Of a stretch of DNA of 64,000 bases, positions 26,462 through 35,054 are shown piece by piece (the first letter of the stretch is position 1; every line of letters starts with the position of its first letter). The position numbers and the translations under genes were made by a program. The stretch is from Maritalea sp047634455 (GTDB lineage: Bacteria; Pseudomonadota; Alphaproteobacteria; Rhizobiales; Devosiaceae). The stretch covers positions 10,465-74,464 of the forward strand of contig NZ_JBLIAI010000006.1 in the NCBI RefSeq assembly GCF_047634455.1. Reading direction: 5' to 3'. The notes under the pieces are model-generated. The model was not told the DNA's origin. It saw only the letters and a program-made list of their open reading frames with translations, and did not search any database.

Positions 26462-27047
26462 GCTTGGCCTTACAGGTTCAATGGCAACAGGAAAGTCAAC
26501 CGTTGCTGGCATGTTCGCCAAGCGCGGCATTCCAATTTATAACGCTGATAAGGTGGTACACGAGCTCTATCAAAAAGAGGCTGTGGCACCTGTTGGGGCT
26601 AAATTTCCCAAGGCAGTTATTGACGGAAAAATTGATCGCGCCGTACTTGCAAGCCAAGTCTTGGACAACAAAGAAAATTTAGCCCAACTGGAAGCCCTTG
26701 TGCACCCAATGGTTCATCAAAAGATGGCCGAGTTTATTGAAGTTCACAAACAAGCCGAGCAAAGCCTGGTTGTCTTGGAAATTCCACTGCTCTTTGAAAC
26801 GGGCAAAGACTACCCGCTTGACAAAATTGCAGTGACTTTTTGTGATGATCAAATTCAAAAGCAACGTGCGCTGACCCGTGATGGCATGACACCAAAGAAA
26901 TTTGCCGCCATCAAGGCCCGCCAAATGTCACAACACGATAAAAAACAACGTGCCGATTTTCTAATTGATACCGGACTTCTGCCTGAAACGACCCAACAAA
27001 TCGTGGATGAGATTATCCAAACTTGCCGTCAGCTGGCAATTGGCTAA
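26454..27047 (+). CDS. coaE: Dephospho-CoA kinase
   Basis: A P-loop (GLTGSMATGKSTV) lies at residues 5-17, with YNADKVVHELY and VLEIPLLFETGKD, both standard CoaE blocks. It phosphorylates dephospho-CoA to coenzyme A, the last CoA step; coaA, the first, is also in this window. Of the ATGs at 26445 and 26454 the second gives the family-typical start MIKLGLTG (197 aa) with GGA upstream. The gene overlaps the aroE end by 8 nt. Confidence 0.94.
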   Translation: MIKLGLTGSMATGKSTVAGMFAKRGIPIYNADKVVHELYQKEAVAPVGAKFPKAVIDGKIDRAVLASQVLDNKENLAQLEALVHPMVHQKMAEFIEVHKQAEQSLVVLEIPLLFETGKDYPLDKIAVTFCDDQIQKQRALTRDGMTPKKFAAIKARQMSQHDKKQRADFLIDTGLLPETTQQIVDEIIQTCRQLAIG

Positions 27048-27088
27048 ACTCTGATCCATTACCAAATAAATCAAAAAGCGAAATAATA

Positions 27089-27796
27089 ATGGCAATCCGG
27101 GAAATCGTACTCGATACCGAAACCACCGGCCTTAGCGCCGCAAAGGGCGATCGATTGGTGGAAATTGGCTGTGTTGAGCTGGTTAATCACATCCCGACGG
27201 GCAAGACTTTTCACAAATACTGCAACCCTGAACGTGATATGCCCGAAGGCGCGTTTAAAGTGCACGGCCTATCCGAAGAGTTTTTGGCCGATAAGCCGCT
27301 CTTTAAAACGGTCGCCCAAGAATTCCTTGATTTCATCAAAGATTCGGTACTGATTATACATAACGCCCCGTTTGACATGGGTTTTTTACAGGCCGAACTT
27401 GAATGGAGCAAATTTGGCCGCATTGAAAATGACGTGATCGATACGGTGTTGCTGGCCCGCACCAAACATCCCGGTGCGCGGGTCAATTTGGACGCCCTTT
27501 GTCGGCATTATGGCATTGACCTGTCACGCCGGGCGCTACACGGGGCGTTGCTGGACAGTGAAATTTTGGCCGAGGTCTATCTTGAATTGATTGGCGGCCG
27601 CCAGGTGGCGTTCAGTCTCGCCCAAGAAACCACAGATCAAACCGAACTTGAAGTGTCGATGCGCCCGGTAAAAGCCCGCACCAAACCTTTGATACAACGC
27701 ATGAATGAAAAACAGCGACAAAATCACAAGGACTTTGTCGCTGATAAGACAGCTGCACCCATTTGGCAAAAATATTGGCCAAAACCAGGTCGTTAG
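27089..27796 (+). CDS. dnaQ: DNA polymerase III epsilon subunit (3'-5' proofreading exonuclease)
   Basis: All three DEDDh exonuclease motifs are visible: ExoI LDTETTGL, ExoII HNAPFDMGFL and ExoIII RALHGALLDSEILAEVYLEL. A C-terminal tail follows, which in DnaQ binds the polymerase alpha subunit. The length is 235 aa. The ATG at 27089 precedes AIREIVLDTETTG directly; upstream sequence in frame overlaps coaE without family similarity. maf-aroE-coaE-dnaQ beside oriC is a conserved alphaproteobacterial order. It converges with secB. Confidence 0.95.
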   Translation: MAIREIVLDTETTGLSAAKGDRLVEIGCVELVNHIPTGKTFHKYCNPERDMPEGAFKVHGLSEEFLADKPLFKTVAQEFLDFIKDSVLIIHNAPFDMGFLQAELEWSKFGRIENDVIDTVLLARTKHPGARVNLDALCRHYGIDLSRRALHGALLDSEILAEVYLELIGGRQVAFSLAQETTDQTELEVSMRPVKARTKPLIQRMNEKQRQNHKDFVADKTAAPIWQKYWPKPGR

Positions 27797-27804
27797 ACTT
27801 AACC

Positions 27805-28302
27805 CTAGTTAACTGTGCTGCCTTCACCTTCTTTAATCTTGGCCGCAGCCACTTCCAAATTCTGGCGATAAATCGCGCTAAAATCCACTGGCTCCATCAA
27901 CAAAGGTGGGAAGCCGCCATTTTGAGTAACGTTGGAAAGGATTTGCCGCGCAAAGGGGAAGATCAAGCGGGGGCATTCGATCATCACAAGCGGATGCATC
28001 TGATTTTCTGGGAAGTCTTTGATGCTAAACAGGCCGCCGTAGACCAATTCAACATTGAACAATACTGACCCATCACGCTCCGCTTTCGCATTGATGGTCA
28101 ATTCGACCGCAAAAATATCATTCTCTTGCTTTTGTGCGCCCACATTGATGCTAATGGCGATCTGCGGGGCGACACCAGGCGCAAGCGAGGCGGGGGCATT
28201 TGGGTTTTCAAAGCTAAGGTCTTTGATATATTGACCCACAATATGCAGCGACGGTTGGGTTGCTTCTTTGGTATCAGCTGTATTTGGTGTTTTTTCGGCC
28301 AT
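27805..28302 (-). CDS. secB: Protein-export chaperone SecB
   Basis: The 165-aa protein has the SecB pattern IVGQYIKDLSFENPNAP, then AVELTINAKAER, FNVELVYGGLFSI, LIFPFARQILSNVTQNGGFPPLLMEPVDF. SecB is a tetrameric cytoplasmic chaperone that holds preproteins unfolded and delivers them to SecA. It converges with dnaQ with only 8 nt between stop codons; fxsA lies upstream on the same strand after 95 nt. Confidence 0.96.
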   Translation of the reverse strand: MAEKTPNTADTKEATQPSLHIVGQYIKDLSFENPNAPASLAPGVAPQIAISINVGAQKQENDIFAVELTINAKAERDGSVLFNVELVYGGLFSIKDFPENQMHPLVMIECPRLIFPFARQILSNVTQNGGFPPLLMEPVDFSAIYRQNLEVAAAKIKEGEGSTVN

Positions 28303-28397
28303 CTAATTGCCCATCTTTCCAATATAAAAACTTGGCATTTGGCTATCATCTTTATGTGCAGGCGGCAAGAACCCAACATGCCGCATACGTCAATTTG

Positions 28398-28871
28398 CTA
28401 GCTTTTTCCGCGCCAATCATCATCTTCAAGGTCAATAACCCCATCGTCATCGCGAATGGATGAATTTGGCTGTTTGGTGTCTTGAGATGTGTAATTGGTG
28501 AATGAACTGGCTTGGACAACATCAACCCGCAAGCGCAATTGTTCAAAGATGAAATAGCGGACCTGGGGCACAAATAGCGCAAATCCCACCGCGTCCGTGA
28601 AAAAACCTGGGGTGAGCAACAGTGCACCAGCAATTGCCAGCATGATCCCATCAACAATCGATTGCCCGGGGAACTGACCCACACGCAGTTTGCCCTGCAC
28701 ATCAGCCCAGACGGCAAATCCTTGTAGCCGCAACAAATATGACCCCAGAATGGCGGTAAACACCACCCCGCCCATGGTCCACCAAAAGCCGATTAACCCA
28801 CCCATTGCCACAAAAATGGCAATTTCAACAATAGGCACCACCAAAAAAAGTGCGAACAAATAGCGTCCCAA
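28398..28871 (-). CDS. fxsA: FxsA-family membrane protein
   Basis: The protein (157 aa) has hydrophobic helices at about 5-25, 30-50 and 75-100. Family motifs include VVPIVEIAIFVAMGGLIGFWWTM and DGIMLAIAGALLLTPGFFTDAVGFALFVP, separated as expected. FxsA in E. coli suppresses F-plasmid exclusion of phage T7 when overproduced; the normal function is unknown. The C-terminal tail is acidic (DDDGVIDLEDDDW). It lies divergent from the Tim44-like gene, as in many Rhizobiales. Confidence 0.9.
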   Translation of the reverse strand: MGRYLFALFLVVPIVEIAIFVAMGGLIGFWWTMGGVVFTAILGSYLLRLQGFAVWADVQGKLRVGQFPGQSIVDGIMLAIAGALLLTPGFFTDAVGFALFVPQVRYFIFEQLRLRVDVVQASSFTNYTSQDTKQPNSSIRDDDGVIDLEDDDWRGKS

Positions 28872-29023
28872 AACAACTTCCTTTCTTGCTTAAAGCCGGA
28901 CAAAGTGAACCAAATCGCGTAAATACCACGTTCAGCGCTGGTCATGAGCCGGTTTAGTTATATATATAGGGGCGATTGATAAAGAATACGAGTACCGCGC
29001 GACGGTATAAAATTGAGGCAGAT

Positions 29024-29746
29024 ATGGGCGAATTTTTTGACATTCCAACACTATTCTTTTTGATTGTTGCGGTGGTGGTTTTGCTCCGCCTTCGAAATGT
29101 GTTGGGCACACGTGATGGGCTTGAACGCCCACCTCAGCATCCCGATGAAGCGAAAAGCGAAAATGAATCAGACGCGGACAATGTTGTAAGCTTGCCCAAG
29201 CGTAAGCGTACTGCTGCGCCAGTAAATCTTGATGCAGATAAACATCGCCTTAAACTAGACGCTGAAATTGAGCGTTATGCAAAAGGCAATAGTGCCCTTG
29301 AAGCGGGCCTAAACGATATCATTTCAGCTGATCCGGATTTTGCGCCAAAATCGTTCATGGATGGCGCAATATCTGCGTACGAAATGGTTGTGGTCGCCTT
29401 TGCACGAGGGGATCGAAAAACACTGAAAATGGTTCTCGATAAGTCGGTCTATGATGGTTTTGAAGCGGCCATAAGCGAAAGAGAATCACGCGGCGAAAAA
29501 ATCGATTTTACCTTTGTCGGCTTTTCTGACGTGAAAATGCGGGACGCTGAAATGGATGGCAAGAATGCCAATGTCACCGTAGAATATGCGGCGCAAGTGG
29601 TTTCAGCCACCAAAAATGCCGATGGTGAGTTGATCGAAGGCGATGAAGAAGCGATTGTAAATATCGCGGACGAATGGACTTTTTCTCGCAACACCAAAAC
29701 ACGCGATCCGAACTGGAAACTGATCAGCACCAACCAACTGGATTAA
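29024..29746 (+). CDS. Tim44-like domain protein (TimA type)
   Basis: One N-terminal membrane helix (PTLFFLIVAVVVLLRLRNVLG) is followed by a charged linker with VVSLPKRKR and then a Tim44-like domain of about 150 residues. Recognisable parts are FAPKSFMDGAISAYEMVVVAFARGDRKTLKMVLDKSVYDGF and the end DEWTFSRNTKTRDPNWKLIST; both are typical of alphaproteobacterial TimA. It probably sits at the inner membrane facing the cytoplasm. A role in membrane protein biogenesis is suggested only by the mitochondrial relative. The ATG at 29024 follows TGAGGC. The length is 240 aa. Confidence 0.88.
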   Translation: MGEFFDIPTLFFLIVAVVVLLRLRNVLGTRDGLERPPQHPDEAKSENESDADNVVSLPKRKRTAAPVNLDADKHRLKLDAEIERYAKGNSALEAGLNDIISADPDFAPKSFMDGAISAYEMVVVAFARGDRKTLKMVLDKSVYDGFEAAISERESRGEKIDFTFVGFSDVKMRDAEMDGKNANVTVEYAAQVVSATKNADGELIEGDEEAIVNIADEWTFSRNTKTRDPNWKLISTNQLD

Positions 29747-29768
29747 TCACAACGGACTGCCAACACAC

Positions 29769-30380
29769 ATGTCACGCGCCAAAAAGCCGCCAAAAGATAT
29801 TGCCGATTGGCACCTTTGGACAGAAGTGACAAAATCTGTCAGTCCGTTGAAGCCGCCCGAACAAAATATCTTGCGGATAAAGCCTAGTGAGCTGCCGTTG
29901 GCGTTGGCGAAAAAGCCGCGTGTAAAAGTACGCCCATCCTCTAAAAGCTGGGCGCCGCTGGCCACGCATATGCACAATACAGATCGGAATTTGCCGCACT
30001 TTAACTCAGTTGCGGTGCCGCACAAAATTGACAAACCCCTAGATCCAAAATTGCGGCGCAAAATCGCCCGTGGTCGCGTATCCATTGATGCCACGCTCGA
30101 CTTGCACGGCATGCGTCAGCATGAGGCACGCTCGGCCTTGATCCATTTTATTTCAGCTGCGTTTTACCGGGATGATCGCAATATATTGGTGATCACTGGT
30201 AAGGGCATTAAGCGCACCGGATATGCCGAGTTTGAGCACAAAGGCGTGTTGCGACATCTAGTCCCCCAATGGCTGAAAGAGCCCGCTTTGCTGCATATGG
30301 TGGCCGGCATTGATGCTGCGGCGCAAAATCATGGTGGGGCTGGGGCGCTCTATGTTCGGCTGAAAAGAGCAGGTAAATGA
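29769..30380 (+). CDS. Smr-domain protein
   Basis: A variable N-terminal half is followed by an Smr (MutS2 C-terminal) domain at about residues 105-200, with the DLHGM motif (TLDLHGMRQHEARSALIHFI), the TGKG motif (ILVITGKGIKRTG) and VLRHLVPQWLKEP. Stand-alone Smr proteins can nick DNA or cleave RNA; which applies here is unknown. The length is 203 aa. It overlaps the start of the XRE regulator by 4 nt (ATGA). Confidence 0.92.
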   Translation: MSRAKKPPKDIADWHLWTEVTKSVSPLKPPEQNILRIKPSELPLALAKKPRVKVRPSSKSWAPLATHMHNTDRNLPHFNSVAVPHKIDKPLDPKLRRKIARGRVSIDATLDLHGMRQHEARSALIHFISAAFYRDDRNILVITGKGIKRTGYAEFEHKGVLRHLVPQWLKEPALLHMVAGIDAAAQNHGGAGALYVRLKRAGK

Positions 30381-30757
30381 CCCCACTCGGTGCAAAAATC
30401 CGTCAAATCCGCAAGGATCGGGATATTTCGCTCAAGCAAATGGCTGCCGATTTGAATGTGTCTAGTGCGTATCTTTCGGCTCTGGAGCACGGCCATCGAG
30501 GTACACCCACATGGTTTATGCTGCAGCGCATCATCACCTATTTTAACGTCATTTGGGATGAGGCTGAGGAATTACAGCGTCTCGCCGAAATTTCAGATCC
30601 CAAAATTACCATAGATACGGCAGGGCTGGTGCCCAAAGCCACTGAGCTGACCAACAAGCTTGCGCAAAACATTGAAAGCCTGGTTGAGGAAGATTTAATC
30701 CACTTGGTGCACGAAGTGGAACAGCGCGGCGCACGGGCACGGGCAAAAAAGAACTAG
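30377..30757 (+). CDS. XRE-family helix-turn-helix regulator
   Basis: The N-terminal 60 residues form an XRE/Cro-type helix-turn-helix (GAKIRQIRKDRDISLKQMA then VSSAYLSALEHGHRG), followed by a helical tail ending in a basic RARAKKN. It is 126 aa. The overlap with the Smr gene implies coupled translation, an arrangement seen in other Rhizobiales. The target is unknown. Confidence 0.9.
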   Translation: MTPLGAKIRQIRKDRDISLKQMAADLNVSSAYLSALEHGHRGTPTWFMLQRIITYFNVIWDEAEELQRLAEISDPKITIDTAGLVPKATELTNKLAQNIESLVEEDLIHLVHEVEQRGARARAKKN

Positions 30758-30768
30758 CGCACAAAAGC

Positions 30769-30796
30769 AGGGCGCACCCGAAAGCGCGCCCTATTT
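30769..30796. terminator. Possible bidirectional terminator between XRE gene and hslU
   Basis: AGGGCGC pairs with GCGCCCT across a 10-nt loop, followed by ATTTCATT on the plus strand. It lies between convergent genes. The U-tract is weak, so termination may be partial. Confidence 0.5.
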
Positions 30797-30799
30797 CAT

Positions 30800-32110
30800 T
30801 TAAAGAATAAACCGGCTCAAGTCTGTATCACCGGCCAATTCACCAACCTGCTTGCGCACATAATCGCCATCAATCCTGATGGTTTCACCATTCTTGTCAG
30901 GCGCATCAAATGAGATGTCCTCAACGAGCTTTTCCATTACCGTTTGCAAACGACGCGCACCAATATTTTCTATCGTTGAATTGACGGCCACGGCCAGTTC
31001 AGCGATCACGTCAATGGCGTCGTCTGTGAAATCAAGCGTAACCCCTTCTGTGCCCATCAAGGCCACATATTGCTTGATCAAGCTGGCATCAGTGTCATTC
31101 AGGATGCGCACAAAATCTTCATGCACCAGAGCCCGCAATTCAACGCGGATCGGCAAACGGCCCTGCAATTCTGGCAAAAGGTCGGACGGTTTGGCCACAT
31201 GGAATGCGCCTGAGGCAATAAACAGAACATGATCGGTTTTCACCACACCGTGTTTGGTGGAAACGCTAGTACCCTCAATCAACGGCAATAAATCACGCTG
31301 CACACCTTCACGAGACACATCGCCGCCAGAACGTCCGTCACGCACGCAGATTTTGTCAATCTCATCCAAGAAAACGATGCCGTGATTTTCGACGAGATCA
31401 ATCGCATCTGCGGTGATCTTGTCCTGATCCAAAAGCTTGTCAGCCTCTTCGTTGATCAAAAGTGCATAGCTTTCTTTGACCTTGATCGTGCGCTTCACGC
31501 TTTTCTGTTTAAAGGCTTTACCGAGCATATCGGACAGATCGATCATGCCAACATTCGCGCCCGGCATGCCTGGCATTTCGAACATGCCATTGCCTTGTGG
31601 TGCAGACATTTCAACTTCGATTTCTTTATCGTCTAACTCATTGGCCCTAAGCTTCGCGCGAAAGCTTTCCCGGGTTGAAGGTGTTGCAGAATGTCCCACA
31701 AGTGCGTCAAGCACCCGCTCTTCGGCTTGCAAATGTGCCTTGGCCTGCACTTCTTTGCGGCGTTTGTCGCGCAACAGCGAGATACCAGCCTCGACCAAAT
31801 CACGCACGATCTGTTCAACGTCACGGCCAACATATCCCACCTCGGTAAATTTGGTGGCCTCCACTTTCACAAAGGGCGCTTGTGCAAGTTTGGCCAAGCG
31901 GCGGGATATCTCGGTTTTACCGACGCCAGTTGGGCCGATCATCAAGATATTCTTTGGGCTGACTTCTTGGCGCAGCTCGCTATCAAGTTGTTGCCGACGC
32001 CAGCGGCTGCGCAACGCCACCGCGACGGCGCGCTTAGCGTCACTTTGACCCACAATGTAGCGGTCCAATTCAGAAACGATTTCACGGGGAGAAAAACTTA
32101 CTTCACTCAT
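30800..32110 (-). CDS. hslU: HslU ATPase subunit of the HslUV protease
   Basis: The AAA+ unfoldase carries Walker A (MIGPTGVGKTEISRRLA) near residue 56, the pore-associated EVGYVGRDVEQIVRDLVE, an inserted I domain (about 110-240), Walker B (GIVFLDEIDKI) and sensor regions. It ends DLSRFIL, the C-terminal tail that docks into HslV. The length is 436 aa. It begins with an ATGA overlap with the upstream GNAT gene, which itself overlaps hslV. Confidence 0.97.
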   Translation of the reverse strand: MSEVSFSPREIVSELDRYIVGQSDAKRAVAVALRSRWRRQQLDSELRQEVSPKNILMIGPTGVGKTEISRRLAKLAQAPFVKVEATKFTEVGYVGRDVEQIVRDLVEAGISLLRDKRRKEVQAKAHLQAEERVLDALVGHSATPSTRESFRAKLRANELDDKEIEVEMSAPQGNGMFEMPGMPGANVGMIDLSDMLGKAFKQKSVKRTIKVKESYALLINEEADKLLDQDKITADAIDLVENHGIVFLDEIDKICVRDGRSGGDVSREGVQRDLLPLIEGTSVSTKHGVVKTDHVLFIASGAFHVAKPSDLLPELQGRLPIRVELRALVHEDFVRILNDTDASLIKQYVALMGTEGVTLDFTDDAIDVIAELAVAVNSTIENIGARRLQTVMEKLVEDISFDAPDKNGETIRIDGDYVRKQVGELAGDTDLSRFIL

Positions 32111-32628
32111 TCTTTTTTACCTTTCGGTGCCTCATCCAATAAGCGCACCATCAGTTCTTCATCGATATATTTTTCATTTACAAAAAGGCTGCGTGGTTCG
32201 ACCCCATACGTCTTAAAGCCTGCCTTCTCATAAGATTTCTTTGCCGCAATACTGGTTGCCCCAACCCCAAGATGAAGTTGAATAATGCCCTTGCTACGCG
32301 CATGATCTGCCAATTGCTCTATGATCTCTTGTGCAGCCCCTTGGCCACGTAATTGCGGAGCGCAATACATCGAGATCACATAAGCGCGATGCGCCATTTT
32401 GAGCCCGCGTTCGCGGAAATAAGCGCCGATTGCCAAAAGCTGATCATCAACAAATGCACCATAGGCCACCATATCTGTCAGCCATTCTTCAAAATGCGAA
32501 ACCGGCTTGGAGACCAGCTCGTCATATGAAGACCCAAAGGCTTCTGGATGGGTTTTAAACGCTTCAAGCCGAACATCACGAAACGATGCGGCATCTTTTG
32601 CGTCTAGCCTGCGGATTGCATAGATCAT
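32107..32628 (-). CDS. GNAT-family N-acetyltransferase between hslV and hslU
   Basis: The 173-aa protein shows GNAT motifs: FRDVRLEAFKTHPEAFGSS at the N-terminus and motif A SMYCAPQLRGQGAAQEIIEQL, where RGQGAA is the acetyl-CoA pyrophosphate loop, followed by YEKAGFKTYGVEPRSL. The substrate is unknown. It overlaps both hslV (its ATG within the hslV TGA) and hslU (its TGA within the hslU ATG) by 4 nt, so three proteins are translated in tandem. Other Rhizobiales share this insertion. Confidence 0.9.
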   Translation of the reverse strand: MIYAIRRLDAKDAASFRDVRLEAFKTHPEAFGSSYDELVSKPVSHFEEWLTDMVAYGAFVDDQLLAIGAYFRERGLKMAHRAYVISMYCAPQLRGQGAAQEIIEQLADHARSKGIIQLHLGVGATSIAAKKSYEKAGFKTYGVEPRSLFVNEKYIDEELMVRLLDEAPKGKKE

Positions 32629-33188
32629 TCGTCCAAATCTATCGTTTCAACCGTTAGACTTTCATTGGTGTAGACACATATCTCAGCGGCAATTTTCATC
32701 GCACGTCGTGCTATTTCTTCAGCTTCATAGTCGGTGTCCATTAACGCACTTGCCGCAGCTAGTGCATAATTTCCACCAGAACCAATGCCCATTACACCAC
32801 CATCAGGCGACAAAACATCGCCGGTTCCGGTCAGGACAAGGCTGTCTTTCTTGTCTGCAACGATCATCATGGCCTCTAAACGCCGTAAATAGCGGTCCGT
32901 GCGCCAGTCTTTGGCCAATTCAACGCATGCGCGCATCAATTGATCCGGATATTGCTCAAGTTTTGCTTCTAACCGCTCAAATAAAGTGAAGGCATCCGCG
33001 GTCGCGCCCGCAAACCCGGTAATCACTTTGCCGCCGGCCAAACGCCGCACTTTTTTGGCCGTGTGTTTAATCACTGTCGGACCCAATGAGACTTGGCCAT
33101 CTCCGGCCACAACCACCTTATTACCCTTGCGGACAGTCAAAATAGTTGTGCCGCGCCATCCCGCTGAGCCTTGCTGATTTTCTTGCAT
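32625..33188 (-). CDS. hslV: HslV protease subunit of HslUV
   Basis: The proteasome-beta fold begins with a short propeptide; cleavage before Thr14 (RGTTILTVRKG) would expose the nucleophile. The segments VVVAGDGQVSLGPTVIKHTAKKVRRL and GFAGATADAFTLFERLEAKLEQYP are diagnostic. HslV forms a double hexamer that degrades proteins unfolded by HslU. The length is 187 aa. It starts a three-gene overlapping unit and is divergent from hisB across 168 nt. Confidence 0.96.
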   Translation of the reverse strand: MQENQQGSAGWRGTTILTVRKGNKVVVAGDGQVSLGPTVIKHTAKKVRRLAGGKVITGFAGATADAFTLFERLEAKLEQYPDQLMRACVELAKDWRTDRYLRRLEAMMIVADKKDSLVLTGTGDVLSPDGGVMGIGSGGNYALAAASALMDTDYEAEEIARRAMKIAAEICVYTNESLTVETIDLDE

Positions 33189-33356
33189 AGTTGAATTTTC
33201 TCCTGCAATTGGACTACCTATTTAGGCGTTCTGACGTCAATTACAATCACTTCAGACTTTTAGCGACTTTTCGCTTTCCTCAAGAGGTGCTAATAAGGCG
33301 CATAAATTAAGGACGAGCGGCGATATCTGCTCGCAAGTAAAAAGGTTGCAGCAACG

Positions 33357-33944
33357 ATGCGCCAAGCAAAACTGACCCGCAAGACCAATGAAACAGATAT
33401 TTTTGTGTCTGTTGATCTGGATGGTACTGGCAAATCTAACATCAATACAGGTGTTGGATTTCTCGATCATATGCTGGATCAGGTCGCGCGTCATGGCATG
33501 ATTGATATTGAAATCACCGCGAACGGCGATTTGCATATTGATGCGCACCATACAACCGAAGATGTGGGCATTGCGCTTGGCCAGGCCATCAAACAAGCTT
33601 TGGGCGACAAAAAAGGCATCCGGCGCTATGCATCGTGCGATTTACCAATGGATGAAGCGCTGTCTCGTGCCGCGATTGACATTTCGGGTCGTCCATTCCT
33701 TGTGTGGCGGGTTGAGTTTAAACGCGACAAGGTGGGGGATTTTGACACCGAACTGTTCCAAGAATGGTTCCAAGCTTTTGCCATGAATGCAGGTATCACT
33801 TTGCATGTTGAAAACGTCTATGGTGACAATGCCCACCATATCGCGGAAAGCTGCTTTAAAGCCTTGGCCCGCGCTTTGCGTGACGCCATTGAAATCGACC
33901 CGCGCAATGCGGACAGAATTCCTTCCACCAAAGGCGTGCTTTAA
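33357..33944 (+). CDS. hisB: Imidazoleglycerol-phosphate dehydratase
   Basis: The monofunctional dehydratase (195 aa) has the manganese-binding repeats GVGFLDHMLDQVARHG, GDLHIDAHHTTEDVGIALGQA and ENVYGDNAHHIAESCFKALARALR. It converts imidazole glycerol phosphate to imidazole acetol phosphate in histidine synthesis. It opens the unit hisB-DUF2628-hisH-hisA-hisF-hisE-coaA, all on the plus strand with tiny gaps or overlaps. No phosphatase domain is fused. Confidence 0.96.
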   Translation: MRQAKLTRKTNETDIFVSVDLDGTGKSNINTGVGFLDHMLDQVARHGMIDIEITANGDLHIDAHHTTEDVGIALGQAIKQALGDKKGIRRYASCDLPMDEALSRAAIDISGRPFLVWRVEFKRDKVGDFDTELFQEWFQAFAMNAGITLHVENVYGDNAHHIAESCFKALARALRDAIEIDPRNADRIPSTKGVL

Positions 33945-33975
33945 GCCGCCTTTGGCCCAAATTTTGAGGCAACTC

Positions 33976-34383
33976 ATGAGCCTTTTTGCCATTTATGCAA
34001 AAGCTGCGGCACCAGATCAGCCGCAAACACTGGCCAATCAAGATGTTGAGGTCATCAAGGATCGGTTTTCCATCCTTGCATGTTTGTTCACGCCAATTTG
34101 GTGCGTTTGGCATCGCCTTTGGCTTGAACTGGCGGCCTATTTGGGCGTTGCCTTTGTGCTTGGTTTCATTGCGTTTTTTGTTGGTGAAAGTGCCGCTGGA
34201 TGGATCGGGTTTTTGGCGGCGATTTTAATCGGCCTGGAGGCATCTGCAATTCGTGGCTATGCCCTCACGCGAAAAGGCTATCTGTTTGAGGGGCAAGTAG
34301 TGTCCCCGTCTGCGCGCGACGCTGAATGGCGCTATACGGCGGGTCAATTGTCGAACGAACACTCAGCCGGAGCGCTCCAATGA
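33976..34383 (+). CDS. DUF2628 membrane protein in the histidine operon
   Basis: The protein (135 aa) starts MSLFAIYAKAAAPDQP, then has VIKDRFSILACLFTPIWCVWHRLWLELAAYL, the DUF2628 core, and two or three hydrophobic helices to about residue 95. A C-terminal soluble tail (EGQVVSPSARDAEWRYTAGQL) follows. The function is not known. It lies between hisB and hisH and its stop overlaps the hisH start (ATGA). The insertion is shared by other Rhizobiales, so it is not a recent arrival. Confidence 0.88.
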   Translation: MSLFAIYAKAAAPDQPQTLANQDVEVIKDRFSILACLFTPIWCVWHRLWLELAAYLGVAFVLGFIAFFVGESAAGWIGFLAAILIGLEASAIRGYALTRKGYLFEGQVVSPSARDAEWRYTAGQLSNEHSAGALQ

Positions 34384-35036
34384 GCGAAAAAATTGTCATC
34401 GTTGATTATGGCGCTGGTAATCTTAAGTCTGCTCAAAATGCAACGCAGCGCGCTGCGTGTGAGTTAGATGGCGAATTTGACGTTTTGGTTTCAAGCGATC
34501 CCATTGACGTAAAAAACGCAGACCGGGTGATCTTGCCTGGTGTCGGCGCGTTTGCAGACTGCATGAACGGCTTAGCCGCGGTTGAAGGCATGGTGGATGC
34601 GCTGCACCAACGGGTGATTTTGGATGCTGTGCCCTTCCTTGGTATCTGTGTCGGGATGCAATTACTGGCTAGCGAAGGTCGAGAAAAGGTCTACACAAAT
34701 GGTCTGGACTGGATTCCGGGTGTGGTCAAACATATTGAGCCAGATGACAAAAGCCTAAAAGTGCCGCATATGGGCTGGAACACGCTCACGCAAACCAATC
34801 CGCATTTAATGCTGGACAATCTCGACATCGGACCAGGTGGTTTGAACGCCTATTTTGTGCATTCTTATCATTTTGAAGTGGCGGACCCAGCCCAATTGTT
34901 GGCAACCACTGAATATGGACAGAAGCTAACGGCGATTGTTGGGCGCGATAATCTGATCGCGACGCAATTTCACCCTGAAAAAAGCCAGGCCCTAGGTCTG
35001 AAATTCATTTCAAATTTCCTCAATTGGTCGCTTTGA
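34380..35036 (+). CDS. hisH: Imidazole glycerol phosphate synthase glutaminase subunit
   Basis: The class I glutaminase has the nucleophile Cys in LGICVGMQLLASEG and the catalytic His/Glu pair in TQFHPEKSQALG. N-terminal IVIVDYGAGNLKSAQNA is typical of HisH. It makes ammonia that is channelled to HisF. The ATG at 34380 overlaps the DUF2628 stop codon and fits the family start; 218 aa. Confidence 0.96.
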   Translation: MSEKIVIVDYGAGNLKSAQNATQRAACELDGEFDVLVSSDPIDVKNADRVILPGVGAFADCMNGLAAVEGMVDALHQRVILDAVPFLGICVGMQLLASEGREKVYTNGLDWIPGVVKHIEPDDKSLKVPHMGWNTLTQTNPHLMLDNLDIGPGGLNAYFVHSYHFEVADPAQLLATTEYGQKLTAIVGRDNLIATQFHPEKSQALGLKFISNFLNWSL

Positions 35037-35054
35037 CGAAAGGCCAGACTTAGT

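Noticed and set aside
33189..33356. Heat-shock promoter for hslV
   Set aside because: A CTTG with 17-nt spacing exists but the -10 is CTAAAAG, a poor match.
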